DNA of 64,000 nucleotides from Margaritifera margaritifera (taxonomy: Eukaryota > Mollusca > Bivalvia > Unionida > Margaritiferidae), in contig JAQPZY010001620.1 of assembly GCA_029931535.1 (NCBI GenBank), positions 62,001-126,000 of the forward strand. Reading direction: 5' to 3'. The notes under the pieces were generated by a model, which saw only the letters and a list, made by a program, of their open reading frames with translations, searched no databases and had not been told where the DNA came from. The position numbers were made by a program, and so were the translations under genes. Below are positions 23,164-35,127 of this stretch, piece after piece. Position 1 is the first letter of the stretch; each line of letters opens with the position of its first letter.

Positions 23164-25160
23164 ATGATCAAACAAAATTTGAAAATAGTCGTCACCAGAA
23201 CACTTCAGGACTTGTTCATAAATACAGATTTTCAGCGAAACAATCAAGATTTTTATTTATTTTTCAATGATGTTGAACCACGCATAAATAAAACAAGAAG
23301 TAGGAACATTATAGATTTTTGCTCTGTAAAGCACAGCAAGATTTAGCAAGTAGACTCGAAATGAAAGAAGATCATACAAATAATTATCAAGATGGGTGTG
23401 GAACAAAAAGGCTTGAATTCATTTTGAAAACAAGGACAATAGATGCTTCTTCTATGCCGTAGAATCTATGCTAAACCCATTAAGAGACTATCCATACAGA
23501 CCATCTAAACAAAATCTTGAGAGGTTTCAAAGATACCCCAAATAACAGACATTATTGATAATATTGACAACTAATTTAACACATCTTCAAATGTACACGA
23601 AATTGTGGACAGACTAATAAACCAGATAGAGTGACAGAAAGATAAATTAACGTGGATATGTTAGTGTTATTTCAATGAAACAAATATCATTATTGTGTAA
23701 TAAAGGATTTATCAGGATTGGTGTAAGCGAAGATCAACAAACGGGCAAATAAAAAGTACTTTTGCAAAAAGTATTTAAATTCACCATAACTCTCAGTATA
23801 TATTGTACGAATACAAAAGATGATGTAAGCAAGTAGTTAACTCAGTATAGATAATCCACATCAACTACGTACATAAAGATTATGAACCTATAGTATACCG
23901 CTGTTAAAATGATATCCACGAAAGAAGACAAGAAACATTTGATTTCTATCAACATATGTCATATTTCAGAAAAGGAAATATAAGCTAACAAAGGAAGAGA
24001 TTACGATCATTTAATTGGTATGTATATAGGTCCTGTACATAATGACTGGTGTTTACATTACAAACATTCAAAGTATATACCACTCTTCATCAAACGTTTG
24101 ACGGGCTATAAATCTTATCTTCTTATCAAGACGTTGAAGAAAACGACCCAAATCAAGAAGAGAAAATAATACCAAAAAATGATGAAAATACATTTAGTTT
24201 AATAAGGCTTTTATAGTTGACAGACTTGAAGAAGATGGTAAAGAAGTTTGTATAGAGGCAAGATATATAGACAGTTACAGGTTCATGGGACAATGGTTAC
24301 AACAATTCGCAAGGAATCTCAATGATTAAAAATACACAAAATCACGAACCATTTTGAAACTATGGAATCCAAATATGTGATAAAAGACAAGTACGAGTAC
24401 ATGGACGATTTTGAACGGTTTGTCCAAACTAAACTGACACCAGTCGGGAAATTGTATTCCATTCTCAGAGGATCGGGGATAATATATGTGGATTATCATT
24501 ATCTACAAAACATCTTAAATTGAAATCACAAGGTAATATGCATGACAACTACGTAGAGAAAGATACTTAAACATTTTGCAATATTTTTGAAGAGTTGAGA
24601 TTAGTCTGTTCTTAAAACTATAAACTAGAGACTTCACATTATTACATTGCACCGGGACTAGCTCATGATGCTAGCCTAACGGTAGCAAGACTAGAGCTAG
24701 TGTTGTTAACTGATTATGACACGTTCCTGATCACATAATCAGGGAATAGAGGCCTGTTGGGATTAGCATGATATCAAATAGATACGCTAAAGCAAATCAT
24801 GAATACTATCTTGATAATTAGGGTCAATGAGAAACGACGAAAAATATGATGGGTCAAGATCATTTATTATATAACTAAATACTAGCAACCGTTATGAATG
24901 GGGTATGTTTCAATACATGCCAGTCAAGAACTTTAGATGGGGAACCAAAAACTAAATCAAAGCTATTACAACAATGTAACGGCTTGGACAGATGATGAAA
25001 GTGTTGGTGGTATTTATTTTAGAAGTAGAATTAGAGGTACCAAAACGTATCTACTGTTTCAAAGAGTTCCCGTTAGTGCTTGATAAATCAATTCCACACT
25101 AATGTGATTTTTCATCATTACCGACGAAATTAATAAAGGTGAAAAGTGTAAATAACCGAT
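23164..25160 (+). pseudogene. Polinton protein-primed DNA polymerase B, N-terminal and exonuclease part, degraded
   Basis: An open frame at 23,164-23,346 carries the N-terminal region (TLQDLFINTDFQRNNQDFYL). Collinear motifs follow across frames: HNDWCLHYKHSKYIPLFIKR and LTGYKSYLLI (about 24,040-24,125), an exonuclease-region pattern; ARYIDSYRFM (about 24,265); YEYMDDFERFVQTKLTP and LYSILRGSG (24,395-24,480); SHYYIAPGLAHDASL (about 24,637-24,680); LLTDYDTFLI (about 24,705); then SNRYEWGMFQYMPVKNFRW and LEVELEVPKRIY (about 24,890-25,050). This order is specific for the Polinton/adenovirus-type replicative polymerase. The palm motifs B and C expected next are absent: homology ends near 25,160. 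Confidence 0.85.
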
Positions 25161-25189
25161 AGTAATACAATTATTGCGAACGTTGAAGA

Positions 25190-25602
25190 ACAAAGTTAAA
25201 TATATCATTCATTGAACATCAGATTAGATTTTTGTGCTTAGATATTTCACTATTATTTTATTCTTATTTGTCATTAAATGTTGATATTTCAAAGTATTCG
25301 TTCATATGCAATAATATTTTTAATTAAACTCACACTTAAAGAGGTAATGGAATTCAGCATCCGAAATAACTTTTTTGACATTTGATACATTTTCTTTCTT
25401 CATATGAAATTTTATTCCATCGACCAGTTTCAACAGGTAATTTATGGTCTGGCAGCATAAATTTCAAGACAAGTAAATTACACTTTTTTAGGGAATTTGG
25501 CAAAATATTCTTCCAATTGGATACTCGTTTTATAAATTGTAATTTTTTGTCCTTTGGAAGATTTTTCTCTAACAGATAACCAATCCTGTTTGTGTTAATC
25601 AC
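25190..25602 (-). pseudogene. LINE reverse transcriptase C-terminal fragment with cysteine knuckle
   Basis: A minus-strand frame (25,602-25,354) contains LPDHKLPVETGRWNKISYEE and RKCIKCQ, and after a one-base frame change EFHYLFKCEF, then NTLKYQHLMTNKNKIIV at about 25,285-25,235. This C-x-x-C...(D)EFHYLF-x-C arrangement with HKLP-E-GR upstream is the C-terminal tail of many APE-type LINE proteins. The polymerase palm is not visible upstream on minus (above 25,602), so it is a short 3'-end copy, normal for 5'-truncated LINE insertions. It lies directly after the point where the Polinton polymerase ends. Confidence 0.75.
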
Positions 25603-27690
25603 ACAGGACGATTTTAATATAATTCCTTATGGCAGCAATGTTATAATTTCTATTATTTAACCATACATAATATCATCTTACCTTTTGAAGAATTGTCTTT
25701 ATATATGTTATCCATTTATGCTCAAAAAATTACACGCTTCAAAAAAATTCCTTTATATACGAACGCCATTGTTTGATTGCATAGTCCACGGAAGTGATAG
25801 TAGGCCATAAAGAGTTTTCATCTCCAGGGAGATAAATCGGTTACCGAAAAGGTCTATACAATAGTACGGTCAATAAGGTTGCGTCGTCTGTATACGACAA
25901 CAAGATATGTACATGCAATATTACGGTAAATAAAGTTGTCTTGTCTGCATACGACGAATAGAGATATTTAGTGGGTAACAAAAATATATTTCCATATGAT
26001 TACTCTTCTGTGTAATTATTCATTCATGTGATTACTCTTCCAGGTGATTACTCTTCCAAATTGTAGTCAAATGGAAATTCAAGACGTTTCTTTTGTTCGG
26101 AGACAACGAATTTCTATTATTGATTAAATTTTATTTATTTTGTTACATTCCTAAGCATCTACAAGCTCAGATTAAACTATTTTATTTCAGTTTTATATTG
26201 TCTCTAACTAAAAATTTTTTTTACCGAAGTACCGCTTGCCTTGTTTTGTTGGAATTATTTTCCACATTTTTGTACTGCGCGATTCGTTTATGATAGCAAT
26301 GATAAAAACGATGTGCAAAACTAAATACATGAATACAATTACCTACCACCTTGCATAGCTCTCGTTACTCATTTGAGATGCTCCATGACATTCGCATTTC
26401 TTAGTTTAATTTTTTAGGGTGCATGTTTGATTAGAAACGCACGTATCCAACATTTGTCAAAAAAGCCATTGTAGGAAAGAAAAAAAAACTTGTATTAATG
26501 AATAAACTTTAAAAAAAAATTTATTTTACGCCAAACGATCTGAAAATTCTAAAGCAATTGCAAATAAATGAGTAAATAAAGGACCAAAAACTTAGTAATT
26601 TATTTGATCTTAGTAATCGATATACATTAGGATAAAAGGTTTATAAGAAACAATCTCAAGTGCGGCATTTGATATCTTAAATTAGAATTAAAGAATATGT
26701 TTGAATTTTTAATTATATCTCCTTATTGTGTTTGTAAGAGTCAGAATTTCTGCCGTAATACATAATGTAGCCGATTATTGGCAGAATGAAGAATAAACAA
26801 ATTATGAATGAAGGGAAATGCAACTTATAGAGGCGGCGAGCAGATTAGTCTGACTTCACTTTACCCCCTACTTCATTAAATGCCGCACCTTGAAAACAAC
26901 TTCAAGATTATGCAACATAATTATCTTGTGTCATATAATCACCCAAAAATACCTAAAGAGGCAGGATCTGAAGCCTCCAGATATACAACTAAAACATACC
27001 GGACAATAGATCATCGAGTATAATTAACAAATTTTGTAATCTGACGGCTATTTTAGGAAAGATAAAAGAAATCCGGGGTTTATCAATATATAGTACCCAA
27101 CCTTAAATCTCTCCCTTCGCAGCATTTTGTTAAATGAAAGAGTGAAAAAGGCACAACAAAGTAATTATGACAAAAGCAGAGGATTTAGTTTTTGAGACTA
27201 TGCCAAAATCCTACAGGTGAGTACAAAAAAAAATACTTCTCAGTCATTTAGCAAGAAGTGTACTGTACGAACCTGCGCTGCATAAATGTATTAGGCAAAA
27301 TTACATTTTATTTAAAAACGCGTTTCAATCTTTCTGCTAGAAACAAATATAAATTTCATTCAAGGATTTTTCTCCAAATATAATAGGCAATCAACAACGT
27401 GTCGAATTTACATTATTGTTCGATTTATGGATGAAAAGTCAGTACACTACTTGCCTTTACGAATCATCTTACTATAGTGTGTGTGTATATGCTTGTAGTA
27501 TGCCCCATTTGTGAAATTGATTATTTCCTGACATAAGTAGATGACTTGCATATTTCATAAAATAGAGAAATTAAATGCCAATGTCCGGAAATGAAAAAGC
27601 TGATTATTTAAAATTTCATAAAATGCAAGAAATGTATGCGAAGTATAAAAAAGTTGTGTACTACGTTTGAAATGTGAAATTCAGAACGTT
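25603..27690. other. AT-rich stretch, no gene recognised
   Basis: Short frames without domains. At 26,020-26,060 the phrase GATTACTCTTCCA is repeated imperfectly three times within about 70 bases. No element boundary seen. Confidence 0.5.
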
Positions 27691-27694
27691 ATTC

Positions 27695-27915
27695 CCAAGG
27701 CCGGATTAAGGGGATAGGAGGCCCGAGAGCAATAACAAACATTGAAACAGCGACCATCCCCCACCCCACCTAGAAAAAATGAATACAAACAAAAATTTTA
27801 AAAATAATACCCCCCCCCCACACACACACACACACACCCTCACCTCCCCGCCGGAGCTGGGGCCCTGGACCAACTGCTTCATTTGCTCCGCCCTTATTTG
27901 GGGCCTTGTTGATAC
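27695..27915. repeat. GC-richer dispersed-repeat-like island with C10(CA)n
   Basis: The island opens with GGCCGGATTAAGGGG, contains C10 followed by (CA)10 at 27,810-27,838, and closes with CTGGGGCCCTGGACCAACTG. A similar poly-C plus CTTGGCAACTGCC arrangement occurs at 63.41-63.47 kb, which suggests a shared repeat family. A 102-codon frame across it (27,779-28,087) is low complexity at its start and not convincing as a gene. Confidence 0.5.
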
Positions 27916-28645
27916 TCATGCTTTTTGCTTGCTAACAAGCATAATTCAAGCGTGTATGGTATACAACTACACCCGATGCCAGTTGCAAAACACAAACAAG
28001 TCTCAAACGTTTGGCTATACAAGGATGTATCTTGCTTCACACGGTTCCGTACACAATGTAACATATCAAGAGCTCAAAAGCGTATAGATCTTTTTATTTG
28101 ACCAGATGTAGATTCCCTGAATTTGATAAAATAACATTATTTCTAGTAAAGTTCAATAAGAGAATCCCACTTTTAATATTCCAATGTTGTATCATACATA
28201 CTAATTAGAATAAAAATTACTGTAAGCCTACTGTTATCAATGGTTACTTCATTTCGCTGTTTCGCGATATGAAACTATTTCGAGGTTATTAAATTTCGTG
28301 ACTTCTGAGAAAATAGATATCACGGAAATAAAAGTAGGTTTTTAGCATTTTTGAAAAAAAAATTTAGCAGCTCACTGCGGCATGCAAGAGAGGACATATA
28401 GTGAAACAAACAATGTCATCCCCAGGTGTCTTGAAACATGAAGAGAAAGGCCCTGAGTGACACAATCTATTTTGTGTAACACGAGAGTCATGCTTTAGAT
28501 CTAGCACATTTGACAATGTATTGCTCTGGGTGGCAGACCCATTAAAATATTCAATTCACGTCGATTATAAAATGCTTGCAATAGCTGAAATGTAGGTATT
28601 GGGTGGTCGCTGAGATAGAGGTAACAGGAGAACCTGAAGAAAGCC

Positions 28646-28650
<5 letters not shown>
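27916..28650. other. No gene recognised
   Basis: No motif-bearing frame or repeat array was seen. Confidence 0.5.

Positions 28651-28705
<55 letters not shown>
28651..28705. repeat. (AT)n microsatellite
   Basis: About 27 pure dinucleotides followed by GTAT units. It creates artefactual alternating Tyr-Ile frames on both strands. Confidence 0.97.
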
Positions 28706-28709
<4 letters not shown>

Positions 28710-29585
28710 ATGTATGTATGATGATACACAACACTACACAATGATAAACAACGATACACAAAGCTACCATCAAGATTTCGAAGTGGCAACTTTACATATG
28801 AAATGTAAGGCAGTTAGGCAGTTGGACGTTAGAAAATAATCACAAAAAATACAGTGATATAAATAACGTACCTCCATCAAAACATCTCCTTATGAAAACA
28901 AGATGGCCATTAAGCACGCAAAATCCTTACTCTACATTTCAGTTAAGTAAAGTCAGTTTCTTAAAATTTAATATTCTGAAAGCTGTCATATATATATATA
29001 TAGATATATAATGTGCTCTCATACAGTTCTTTCTAACTCTGAAAGACTTAAATATTTATTTTATTTACGTATTTTAATTATCTTTAGTTTTGCCATAAAC
29101 ACAATGAGTCTCATTTAATATTTATCAAAATGTCCTGTCAATCCATTTTTAATGCTGGACTTCCTTAAAAGCATATTAAAACTTGATGTACAATGCCATT
29201 CTTACTCAGTTTGTGCATACATTCATAGAGCCTAATTGCTGAATAACACCGATCACCTCCATCTTCTTACTTATGCAATAATGAGTCTATATCTCGCCTT
29301 ATTTAAACTTTTTAACGCAATCATTTCTTTGTGCCATCCTGGTGTTGATGTGCTGTTATCATAGATTACTACAATGGAAAGCTTGCAGTGATGTCAAAGT
29401 TGCACGTTATTGGCGCTTGTTAAAACCACAGCCTCAGTGTTGTCTATGAAGCAAAATGTAGTTGTAACTAGGTCTGAGATAAATGAATACATTTTTTCTT
29501 CTTGGTGAAAATTTGTCACTTGGTCTATAGACGTCATATTTATTTCTCTACAATTTACTTTGTAATTTTGGGATGGAACCATTTA

Positions 29586-29588
<3 letters not shown>
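28706..29588. other. No gene recognised
   Basis: A small AT run at 28,988-29,010 and short frames only. Confidence 0.5.
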
Positions 29589-29670
<82 letters not shown>

Positions 29671-29702
29671 ATGTATTTATGTATCTGTCTACCTATTTAT
29701 TT

Positions 29703-29786
<84 letters not shown>
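29589..29786. repeat. Compound (AT)n - (AC)n - (AT)n microsatellite
   Basis: A pure AT run at 29,589-29,667, a 35-base spacer, (AC)11 at 29,703-29,724 and a second AT run to 29,786 with one AC interruption. Confidence 0.97.
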
Positions 29787-29788
<2 letters not shown>

Positions 29789-29805
29789 TTCTTTCGTCTT
29801 GAAAA

Positions 29806-30218
29806 ACATTAATTATGAAGAATGTCACATAACGTTGTGGGCACAGACTGAAATATCGTTCAGAAAATGTTTCCCTCATCACAATGGGTTTTGAATTATT
29901 TCGGTTCGTGAATGGAATCAGTCTATGAACATAAGCATGGCATGCTTCTGTTGTTTGGATTAGAGCTGGAGTCTCACACAAGTTTGCAATGATTGATTTG
30001 GTGGAAAATTCTTTATTCTTTATTTTCACAAGGACTGGTTTCAGTGCTGTAGCCGACCAACTACATGTCTCTGTCGTTTTCGTTACGATTCTATTAATGA
30101 AGGAGCGGCAACATATCAAAGTAAGACTATTAAAGACCGCTAGACTGACAAAACGCATTAAGGCAGTGTCATGAATGCTTTTTGCTAGATAACTACAAGG
30201 CAAATGGTATTGATACAC
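29806..30218 (-). other. Unrecognised open frame, about 138 codons of non-repeat sequence
   Basis: The longest open frame in the window that is neither a known element nor pure repeat. It starts with ATG at 30,218 (MYQYHLPCSYLAK) and stays open until it runs into the AT/AC array, where the remaining codons are an artefact. Composition is mixed, with nine cysteines scattered through the non-repeat part and no evident membrane segment. I recognise no domain, and no splice structure or promoter supports it. In AT-rich DNA a frame of this length is unusual but not decisive. It may be chance or a decayed exon. Confidence 0.2.
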
Positions 30219-32479
30219 TAAATATAAATGTGTAATTTTGCCGTCTGGTCTCTGAATAGAAAGAATTATGAAGAGTCTAAATTAATCAATATTATCTTAC
30301 AACTTCGAGCTTCCCATCACTTCATCGTCTTGGGTGCAATCCTAAAACACTGTTTCAGCATTTCTCCATAGAAATGATAATTGTTGAGGCAAGGGGATCG
30401 TTCAGCTCTATTTGTAACTATTAATACGTGTCGACGATGACACAAAGTATCAGTATTGGCACTGTAATTCTGTTTTTATTCCCCTATGGGCGTGCAATTG
30501 ATCTTGTGCTGAAGGGAAGTGGCGAGAGAATTGATCCGTTGTACGCCCACAGTATAATAAAAAAAGATGAACACATTTATTGGTATGCATTTTAGAATAC
30601 TAATATGAAGAATCTCACCTTAAGAAGGTTGATTAGGAAAATCGCATAAAAAACATTCATTATTCAATAGAAGAAAATGCATCAAAGAGTTCTCGCAGTT
30701 GTTTATTCTTCTTTTCTTCTTCTTCTTTTATTAAATTTTATTATTATTATTATTATTATTAATATTATTATTACTATTATTATATTTCCTCGCTCACATA
30801 GGCTAAAAGAGAAATAAATATATACTTCGCTGCTTCAATACTGAAGTTGATGGATCAGTTGCTTTAACTAATTGTTGTCATAACATTGTAGATTGTATTG
30901 CTGCGGCACTTTGATGTAACCATATAAGACCAAGATGTTAATATCAATTACTGATGTGTTGATTACTGGGAGGTTATTAAGTCTAGTTCTTTATTGTAAC
31001 CTACACATTTTATAGCACGATCAAAGTCATGTCAATTATTACCGGCGAGGCTAGATTAGAACACATGTATTTTAAATTGCATACGTCTCCGCATGGACGT
31101 TTTTTTAAATTATTATTTATCATTGAAATAAAAATGCCTGAACATGAAAATTGCTGAATACTCCATGAAACATTTCCATAAAATGCTAGTAATCTTCAAT
31201 TTGATGTACGTAAAGTGTTTGAAAGAATGGTAAAATGTCACATTGCGCAGATAATTGGCGTAGGTTAATATTGTTTATCGTGTTTACTAAGGAACAGAGT
31301 TGATTAACTTCATTCAAGATCAGAACCCTCCTTAATACTTTTTTTTGCAATTCTGAGTGAAATGTGAAACGGAAAAATATCGTAAGGAACAAATTCAGTT
31401 GCGCCCTGTTAATAATATAGTTTATTTTGCTTACGACGGGCAATGTAATGTTGAATATACTTTTAGTTAGGAAAATGTTTCTACTCAATAAATATTAGAG
31501 TCCTTATGCGCAGTTAGATCGTGCAACAAAAACAAACAAACAATTAATTTAGATGTCTCAGTTTCATGCTATTTCACTTTTTTTCCTCATCAAATATGAA
31601 TTCAATATTCACTCATTCCTGTTGATTTGATGGAAAATGCTTCCAATGGATTTTTTGGATTCCAAATTCTTTATATCAGACAGGACTGCCGGTTTTAATT
31701 CCACAAAATGTATCTTCCTTGAAGACAGAACGGTGCAGCACAACAAGACCAAATCTTTTCAATTTTCAAAGGGCAATAGTTTTTCTCGCCTCGATGAGTA
31801 TTTAATGAAATTTATAGAAGAAGAGCAATTAGTATACTATTCATCATTAACATCTGTTGTTTTTCTTTTATTTTCACAGAAAGAAGGAATAGTTTGTATT
31901 TAAAGTCGATATGACTGTTATGTTTTTTCTGTTGAAGTTAGCTGGTCCTTATTATTTTAAAAATAATGTAAATGCGTCCAGATGGATGGTACACATTTAT
32001 CTACGATCATTCCAAATTTGGCAGCTATTGTTACACTAAACTTCTATCCACGAGAAGAAGAAGACGAAAAAGACGTTGCTTGTTTTGATTTAAAGGACAT
32101 ATCGAACTTTTGCCGTTCCGATAATCTTTAAATTGATACATCGATCGTATTGTTCATGTTTAATTTGTTCCTTATTCACACGGCTTCCACAGTAATGGAA
32201 ACTTTGGTTTACTGACGGCACAATATGAGTAAAATCGAGATCCACTTATAACAAATAGATCTGACAGGCACCAATAAAGTTTCATGTTCTGCCGACCTTT
32301 GAATTTCCCAGTCCACTTATTTTTAGTAACATATCTGCCAAAGTATTGCGTTTCGTGTTAGGGTGAGTTATCATTAAAGACGATTCGTTCCGAAAAGAGA
32401 TTTTCATTTTTCATAAATATAAAATCTGTAGTTTGATTGGTGAATCGGAAGGTGAACAGAACAGAACTTCTGATCAGTG
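30219..32479. other. AT-rich stretch, no gene recognised
   Basis: Contains TTC/ATT triplet runs at 30,713-30,785, a 100-codon minus frame (31,186-31,488) and an 88-codon plus frame (31,637-31,903), neither with a recognisable domain. Confidence 0.5.
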
Positions 32480-33640
32480 TCCGTCAGATCTCCGTTATGT
32501 CGGAGATTTCGATTTTGATCAGATTGCACAAAGGTACGAAGACAAAACGGTAAGCGATCGGCACGAATCGGTACGAAAGTTCAGCTACTGAAGATTGAGA
32601 TGGTTTGCTCTTTGTGATCCCTCAGCAATGATACGGGCGTCCACAGGAATTTTTCCAAGCGATTAAGACTTCATGGAGAGTATTACATTTGGTTTCTTTC
32701 TTTACATTTCTAATACATTTTGGTATCCTCTGTGAACAGCTTTGCAGTAGAACGAATCACATCCTAAATATGACTTAAATATAGAAGTAATAATAGGGAA
32801 ACAAGAACGGATACCCAAGGGACACCACTAGTGGCCGTTTTTCAAGGATGAGAGTTCACTGCGGAGATTGACACTCTGACGTTCACCATTCAGAAAAACA
32901 TCTATCCATCACAGTACATTTCCTGGAACTTTCACTTGTCTCAACTTAGTGATACCTTAATTGTGCGGAACAGTATCGAATTCCTTGGCAAAATCTAAGT
33001 AAACGACATCTGCTTTTATAGGTCTCTCAAATGAATCAGACAAATCATTTAGGCATCCCAATAACTGTGTGATACAATAGCCAGTCTACTGGAAACCATA
33101 TCGGTAGCGTGAAATATATACCGTTTCTATCTATATTGTTCATAATACAGTCGAATACCGTTGATATATCACGAGGATTTGATTGTCCAATGTCGCTGGA
33201 CGGTAACATTCTTGAATAAAGGAGTAGCACTGGCGTAATGCCAGTTTTGTGTTACAAAACTTTGGCAGACTGAGAGATAAAAATTTAGTGACAAAGGTAC
33301 ATACAAATCTAACACCCGGTGCAAGAAACTGAACTGAAATCAATCGGGTCCACTAGCTCTATAGGCTTCTTCCTTGCTCAAAATGCAAGCTATTTGCAAA
33401 GTTTTGTAATGGTAGATGGTGGATAACTCGAGTTACTGCGCGGAAACAATATTGGGAACAGACGGTTGGATAACGTTATAACATATACGTTCCGCTTTAT
33501 ATCATGCAGAAGTTGAAATAGCAAATTATTGCTAGCGAGTACAAACGTAATAAACAGTTTCGTAGTATCGTGGCCGTCGATCCCATTGACTTTCAAAATC
33601 TTGTGGAAGCGAGATCTCGTATTAAACGTGCTTTGTGAAT
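32480..33640 (-). pseudogene. CR1-like LINE reverse transcriptase fossil
   Basis: Reading minus downward from 33,610: KVNGIDGHD, then FLHRVLD and VPLSLNFYLS (about 33,300-33,260), QNWHYASATPLFKN (about 33,245), PRDISTVFDCIMNN (about 33,165), RYQYGF with a break (about 33,105), QLLGCLNDLSDSFERP (about 33,070), and palm motif A, DVVYLDFAKEFDTVPHN, at about 33,010-32,965. GNVL-x-WIDVFLNGERQSVN (about 32,920) and a degenerate LGIRSC in place of PQGSVLGP (about 32,815) follow. RNVKKETKCNTLHEVLIAW at about 32,710 lies where the fingers-thumb transition is expected. The order is that of CR1/Jockey-type polymerases. The catalytic YADD box is not legible, and frames change at least five times. Confidence 0.85.
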
Positions 33641-34439
33641 GTTGAAACCGAGATTCAGAAATAGCGATTGAAAAGGATGAGTCTCAAGTTTTTTTTTTTT
33701 TTTTTATTCAAAGAACATCTCTTGATTAAAATGAGACTCTTTTGCTTTGCTGACAACACCGATTTGTTTATGTGACCTCACAATTGTTTGTTCCATATAT
33801 TCAAGATGTGATATTCCCGATATTCTTTGTTGTACTTCCATCTAGTTTGAGTTGTTAAACAAGCACATGTCAGTTACATACATTTAAGTCATTTATATTA
33901 AACTACAGAGTGAGCATGTTCAGAACAATATGAACTCAGTTTCTGAGTCAATTTTGTCTTTAAATAGTCAACAGGTAGAATGACAATGCAAGACACGAAA
34001 CATAAATTACCAATATTTAAAGTAGTTCAAGAATCAAAATCTTGCTTTAAGTGTTAAATACAAAATTTTGTGTAATCAGCTTGCTAAGTTATTACAATAA
34101 GGAAAAAAGAAAATTATAAGAAATTGATGTAAATTACATATTTTAATGTAATTAAATTTTAGCGAACGTTTATTTTGCCATATTAGCAACATAAAATAAG
34201 GCGAAGAGTTACTGATGAAAAAAGCGGAAGATTGACGCCTTTATAAAAGAGCGATAAATATCGTCGCATGTTAACTTTGTAAATGAGTATGAAGTCTGTT
34301 TAATTCCAGAATCCTATGGATATGGATAAAGCAAATAAATAAACCGCTGTCAACAGTGTGGGATTTCCAAATTTAACTAGAAAAATGGTGAGCAATATAA
34401 ACGCATACATATATCCCCGTCTCTCCTGCACCCCATCCC
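33641..34439. other. No gene recognised
   Basis: AT-rich, with a T17 run at 33,690-33,706. Upstream parts of the CR1-like element could extend in from the left but are unreadable. Confidence 0.5.
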
Positions 34440-34960
34440 TTCCTAATGGCGATGATTAGTCTATAGTAAATTAAAACGGTATAACTCTTTTGAAAATAGC
34501 GCGAGTACAATGACTGGTCAACATGCATATCTTCTGATAATGACCATAATATACAATAAGTTTCACAACAATCCACTAAAAACTGCAAGAGTAGTTTCAT
34601 TCACAAAATTTGGTCATACACACTGCAGCAAGTGGTAAGTCAAAACGGACAATAACTCTTACAAAATCGAGGAAGCATCACGATTTGTCAATATGTGCAT
34701 CTTTAAATGATGACTATAATATGTACCAAGTTTAACAGCAATCCATAAAACAATAAGACAAGTTGTGTTCACAAGATTCAGTATGACAATGCATTCAGCT
34801 TGCAAGGGCAATAACTCTAAAAAAAATTGCGGAGATAAGTAATTTGTTGATATGTGCATCCTCAGTTGATGAACCGCGAGCCTAGCTGCGCTAACGGGAT
34901 TGTACCGGGGGAAGGAAGGATGGACGGACGAAGGGACACGAAGATTCCTCCGGAGTTCGT
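34440..34960 (+). mobile_element. Molluscan-type CAATAACTCT repeat with GGACGG tail
   Basis: Three related subunits begin with ATAACTCT at 34,481, 34,652 and 34,811 (periods 171 and 159). Each continues through a GTCAACATGCATAT / GTCAATATGTGCAT-like segment and, in the first two, AGTTT-ACA-CAATCCA and a GTTCACAA-like end. The whole closes with GGAAGGATGGACGGACGAAG at 34,914-34,933. This subunit-plus-GGACGG-tail layout is a very common dispersed repeat in molluscan genomes. Two minus-strand open frames over it are artefacts. Confidence 0.7.
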
Positions 34961-35089
34961 CGATTAAGATATCAGCATGTTTCTAAAATATCATTAAGAC
35001 ATTGATCGTTCGTCATATTTTCTCTGGAAAACGAAGGTGTGATTCAAAGAAATGAGTTTACTTTCTTTTTATGCCGCTTATGGAATCTT

Positions 35090-35090
<1 letters not shown>

Positions 35091-35121
<31 letters not shown>

Positions 35122-35127
35122 TCTCTC
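35091..35127. repeat. (TC)n microsatellite
   Basis: TCTG units merging into pure TC. Confidence 0.95.

Larger units (their letters stand above)
21498..25160 (+). mobile_element. Fossil Polinton/Maverick piece 1 (integrase + DNA polymerase)
   Basis: Polintons are large self-synthesising DNA transposons, related to viruses, that carry a retroviral-type integrase, a protein-primed family B DNA polymerase and virion genes. This piece holds an integrase with chromodomain (21,498-22,563) followed, after about 600 unassigned bases, by polymerase (23,164 to about 25,160) on the same strand. Both are broken by many stops and frame changes. Capsid, ATPase and protease genes are not visible, and no terminal inverted repeats were found. 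The polymerase stops midway, where a LINE fragment begins, so the piece is truncated or interrupted. Confidence 0.8.

Noticed and set aside
27779..28087. 102-codon frame as a gene
   Set aside because: It begins in poly-C/CA repeat and continues in a repeat-like island with no domain.
29502..29894. 130-codon plus-strand frame
   Set aside because: Most of it is Tyr-Ile dipeptide from the AT arrays; the ends show no domain.
34373..34859. Two minus-strand frames of 66-75 codons
   Set aside because: They lie within the ATAACTCT repeat and start differently in each subunit.
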